A DNA stretch of 5,846 nucleotides, from the NCBI GenBank assembly GCA_934875675.1, contig CAKXIK010000081.1, positions 1-5,846 on the forward strand, read 5' to 3'. The notes beneath the pieces were generated by a model, which did no database searches, had not been told where the DNA came from, and saw only the letters and a program-made list of their open reading frames with translations. The stretch's first letter is position 1. Each line of letters begins with the position of its first letter. Source of the stretch: an uncultured bacterium. GTDB lineage: Bacteria > Bacillota > Clostridia > Oscillospirales > Acutalibacteraceae. Made by a program: the position numbers and the translations under genes. Shown here piece by piece: positions 4,514-5,846 of this stretch.

Positions 4514-5846
4514 TTATAATGCTACACTGTTTCCGGCACGCAGGTGAACCGTGCGAAGAGAAGAATTATTCACACTGAACTTTTCCTCTGACCAGTCGGG
4601 TCGATTCATCGGTTTTGCCTGTTGCACAAGAAAATCCACATCTGCTTCGGTTTTTTCCGCAGCGTGGGCTGTCGCAATCATACGGGTTCCGCTTTTTTCA
4701 ATTGAGATGCGTAACCCCGCATGGTGAAAATTCTTCATTGGCACTGCGGGAATTGCCATTTTGGTTCCGTACATTTCAAAACCATGTGATTCCCAGAGTG
4801 ATGCAATTAAATCACCGGCACCCACGTTAGAGGTCATTCCCGGGGTGCAGTAAAAGCCATGGTCGCTGTGCGCAAGCTCTCCTGTTTCCACATTCCAGCA
4901 CTCCCAGATGCTCGGGTAACGCAGCACCATCCGCAGCAATGCATCACGCACCGTTTCTGCAAGCTCGGGGTAATGGCGGCGGCAAATATCCATCATAACC
5001 GAACAGGCCTTGGGCCAACAGGCACCACGCCAATAAACATCCGGGCGAAAACCGGGCTCGCCGTCGGCAACGGTTCGAACTCCATAAGGTCCGATCAGGC
5101 TGCAAACGCCTGATTCCATTTTTGCCAGCCGCTCTTCGTCCGGAATTCCGTAAAGAATTGCAAACAAACCGTCCAGCCCAACACGTGTATCCAGGCTGCC
5201 ATCCTCATGGCGCACACCATACCATCCTCTGGTTTCATCCCAGAGAACCTGATTCATTGCTGCGCGTGTCTTTTTTGCTTCGGCACGCCAGGCTGCTCCA
5301 TTTTCACCAAGCACCTCTGCAATTTCTGCCATGGAAAGCTCATAACGATATCTCTCTGCTCCAAAAATGGCGGGATAGCAGTAATGTTCTTTTTCGTGAT
5401 CCGGCTCACCGTATGTAACACGTTGAAATGCACCGGTTGTGTCCAGTCCCGTGTCAAAGGACGAAAAAATTCCCCACAGGTGCAGCTTTTCCAAATCCTC
5501 ATCGCGTGAATTGCAGAGATATCGATAGTATTTTTCCAGAGCCGGCTGCCAACGGCGCAGCGGTTCCGTATTTCCGGTTGCATAACAATGGCGAAGTGCG
5601 GTCCATGCCAGATGCGGTGTCTGCACGGTACCGGTGTTTGCCCAGCTGCTGCCGGGAACCTCCTCATCAATATAAATTGCATGCGTAATGTATCCGTCCT
5701 CGCGCTGTGCGGAAAGCAGCATGTTCATTGCTTTTTCAATCCACTCGGAAGTATAATCGCTGTTTTGGTCGGAATGCCACTGCACCGCCGGGGTCGCCCA
5801 TTGCCAAATACCCTTATACACCGGCAGTGATTCCATAATGCTGTGT
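4514..5846 (-). CDS. (alpha/alpha)6-barrel glycoside hydrolase, GH63/MGH1-like (N-terminus outside window)
   Basis: This is the C-terminal part of a six-hairpin glycosidase related to GH63, mannosylglycerate hydrolase and glycogen-debranching/trehalase-type enzymes. Numbered from the ATG at 5836, the barrel spans about 8-350. It contains DTGLDTT (128-134), where Asp132 aligns with the catalytic acid of the ESGMDNS-type motif. YWRGACWP (268-275) corresponds to the typical YWRGPVWP, and WECWNVETGE (311-320) holds Glu312 as the probable catalytic base. A short beta-rich tail follows. No signal peptide is visible in the part seen, and the substrate cannot be told; alpha-linked gluco- or manno-oligosaccharides are plausible. 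The frame stays open past the ATG (codons for I, S, H to the edge), no ribosome binding site precedes it, and the barrel begins almost at once. The true start and an N-terminal beta-sandwich domain therefore probably lie to the right. The stop TAA is at 4516-4514, convergent with glpK. Confidence 0.87.
   Translation of the reverse strand, partial: HSIMESLPVYKGIWQWATPAVQWHSDQNSDYTSEWIEKAMNMLLSAQREDGYITHAIYIDEEVPGSSWANTGTVQTPHLAWTALRHCYATGNTEPLRRWQPALEKYYRYLCNSRDEDLEKLHLWGIFSSFDTGLDTTGAFQRVTYGEPDHEKEHYCYPAIFGAERYRYELSMAEIAEVLGENGAAWRAEAKKTRAAMNQVLWDETRGWYGVRHEDGSLDTRVGLDGLFAILYGIPDEERLAKMESGVCSLIGPYGVRTVADGEPGFRPDVYWRGACWPKACSVMMDICRRHYPELAETVRDALLRMVLRYPSIWECWNVETGELAHSDHGFYCTPGMTSNVGAGDLIASLWESHGFEMYGTKMAIPAVPMKNFHHAGLRISIEKSGTRMIATAHAAEKTEADVDFLVQQAKPMNRPDWSEEKFSVNNSSLRTVHLRAGNSVAL

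Noticed and set aside
5834..5836. ATG as the true start of the glycoside hydrolase
   Set aside because: The frame remains open to the window edge, the 10 bases before it have no Shine-Dalgarno, and the family normally has an N-terminal domain before this point.
1..5846. CRISPR array, insertion sequence, tRNA, prophage or defence cassette
   Set aside because: No regularly spaced repeats, transposase motifs, terminal inverted repeats with target duplications, cloverleaf sequences or phage/defence domains were found on either strand.

Overview
The window looks like a chromosomal segment from a low-to-mid GC Firmicute, most likely a gut-type Clostridia (Oscillospiraceae-like). This is an inference from several things: the strong AGGAGG/AAGGGG ribosome binding sites, a Ser/Gln-rich lipoprotein linker, intrinsic terminators, a sigma-A type rRNA promoter with A-tracts upstream, and the protein families present. 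No single marker fixes the genus, because only about 25 nt of the 16S rRNA gene are inside the window.

Layout from left to right. Positions 1-25 are the 5' end of a 16S rRNA gene on the minus strand, running out of the window. Positions 26-298 are its transcribed leader, with several short hairpins and a BoxA-like stretch, and 305-375 hold a near-perfect rRNA promoter with an A-rich upstream element. Next, in the same direction, comes a secreted lipoprotein with a transglutaminase-like domain (415-1785, minus). A roughly 430-bp divergent intergenic region (1786-2214) separates it from a small plus-strand gene for a helical, alanine-rich protein with two cysteine clusters (2215-2847). A strong terminator hairpin sits in the short gap before glpK, the glycerol kinase gene (2951-4432, plus). 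A bidirectional terminator (4437-4473) closes glpK against a convergent minus-strand glycoside hydrolase with an (alpha/alpha)6-barrel fold (4514 to the right edge), whose N-terminal part lies outside the window.

The genes do not form an obvious pathway. GlpK makes glycerol-3-phosphate for glycolysis and lipid synthesis, and the glycoside hydrolase belongs to carbohydrate scavenging. The lipoprotein acts outside the membrane, and the rRNA operon is housekeeping. No mobile elements, CRISPR arrays, tRNAs or defence genes were seen, and I found no convincing new multi-gene system. The points most worth a second look are: (i) the glpK leader, where a terminator lies only 28 nt before the start codon and can form a competing or pseudoknotted pairing, suggesting antitermination control; (ii) the Cys-cluster/Ala-repeat protein; and (iii) the loss, in GlpK, of the histidine used for PTS/HPr control in other Firmicutes.
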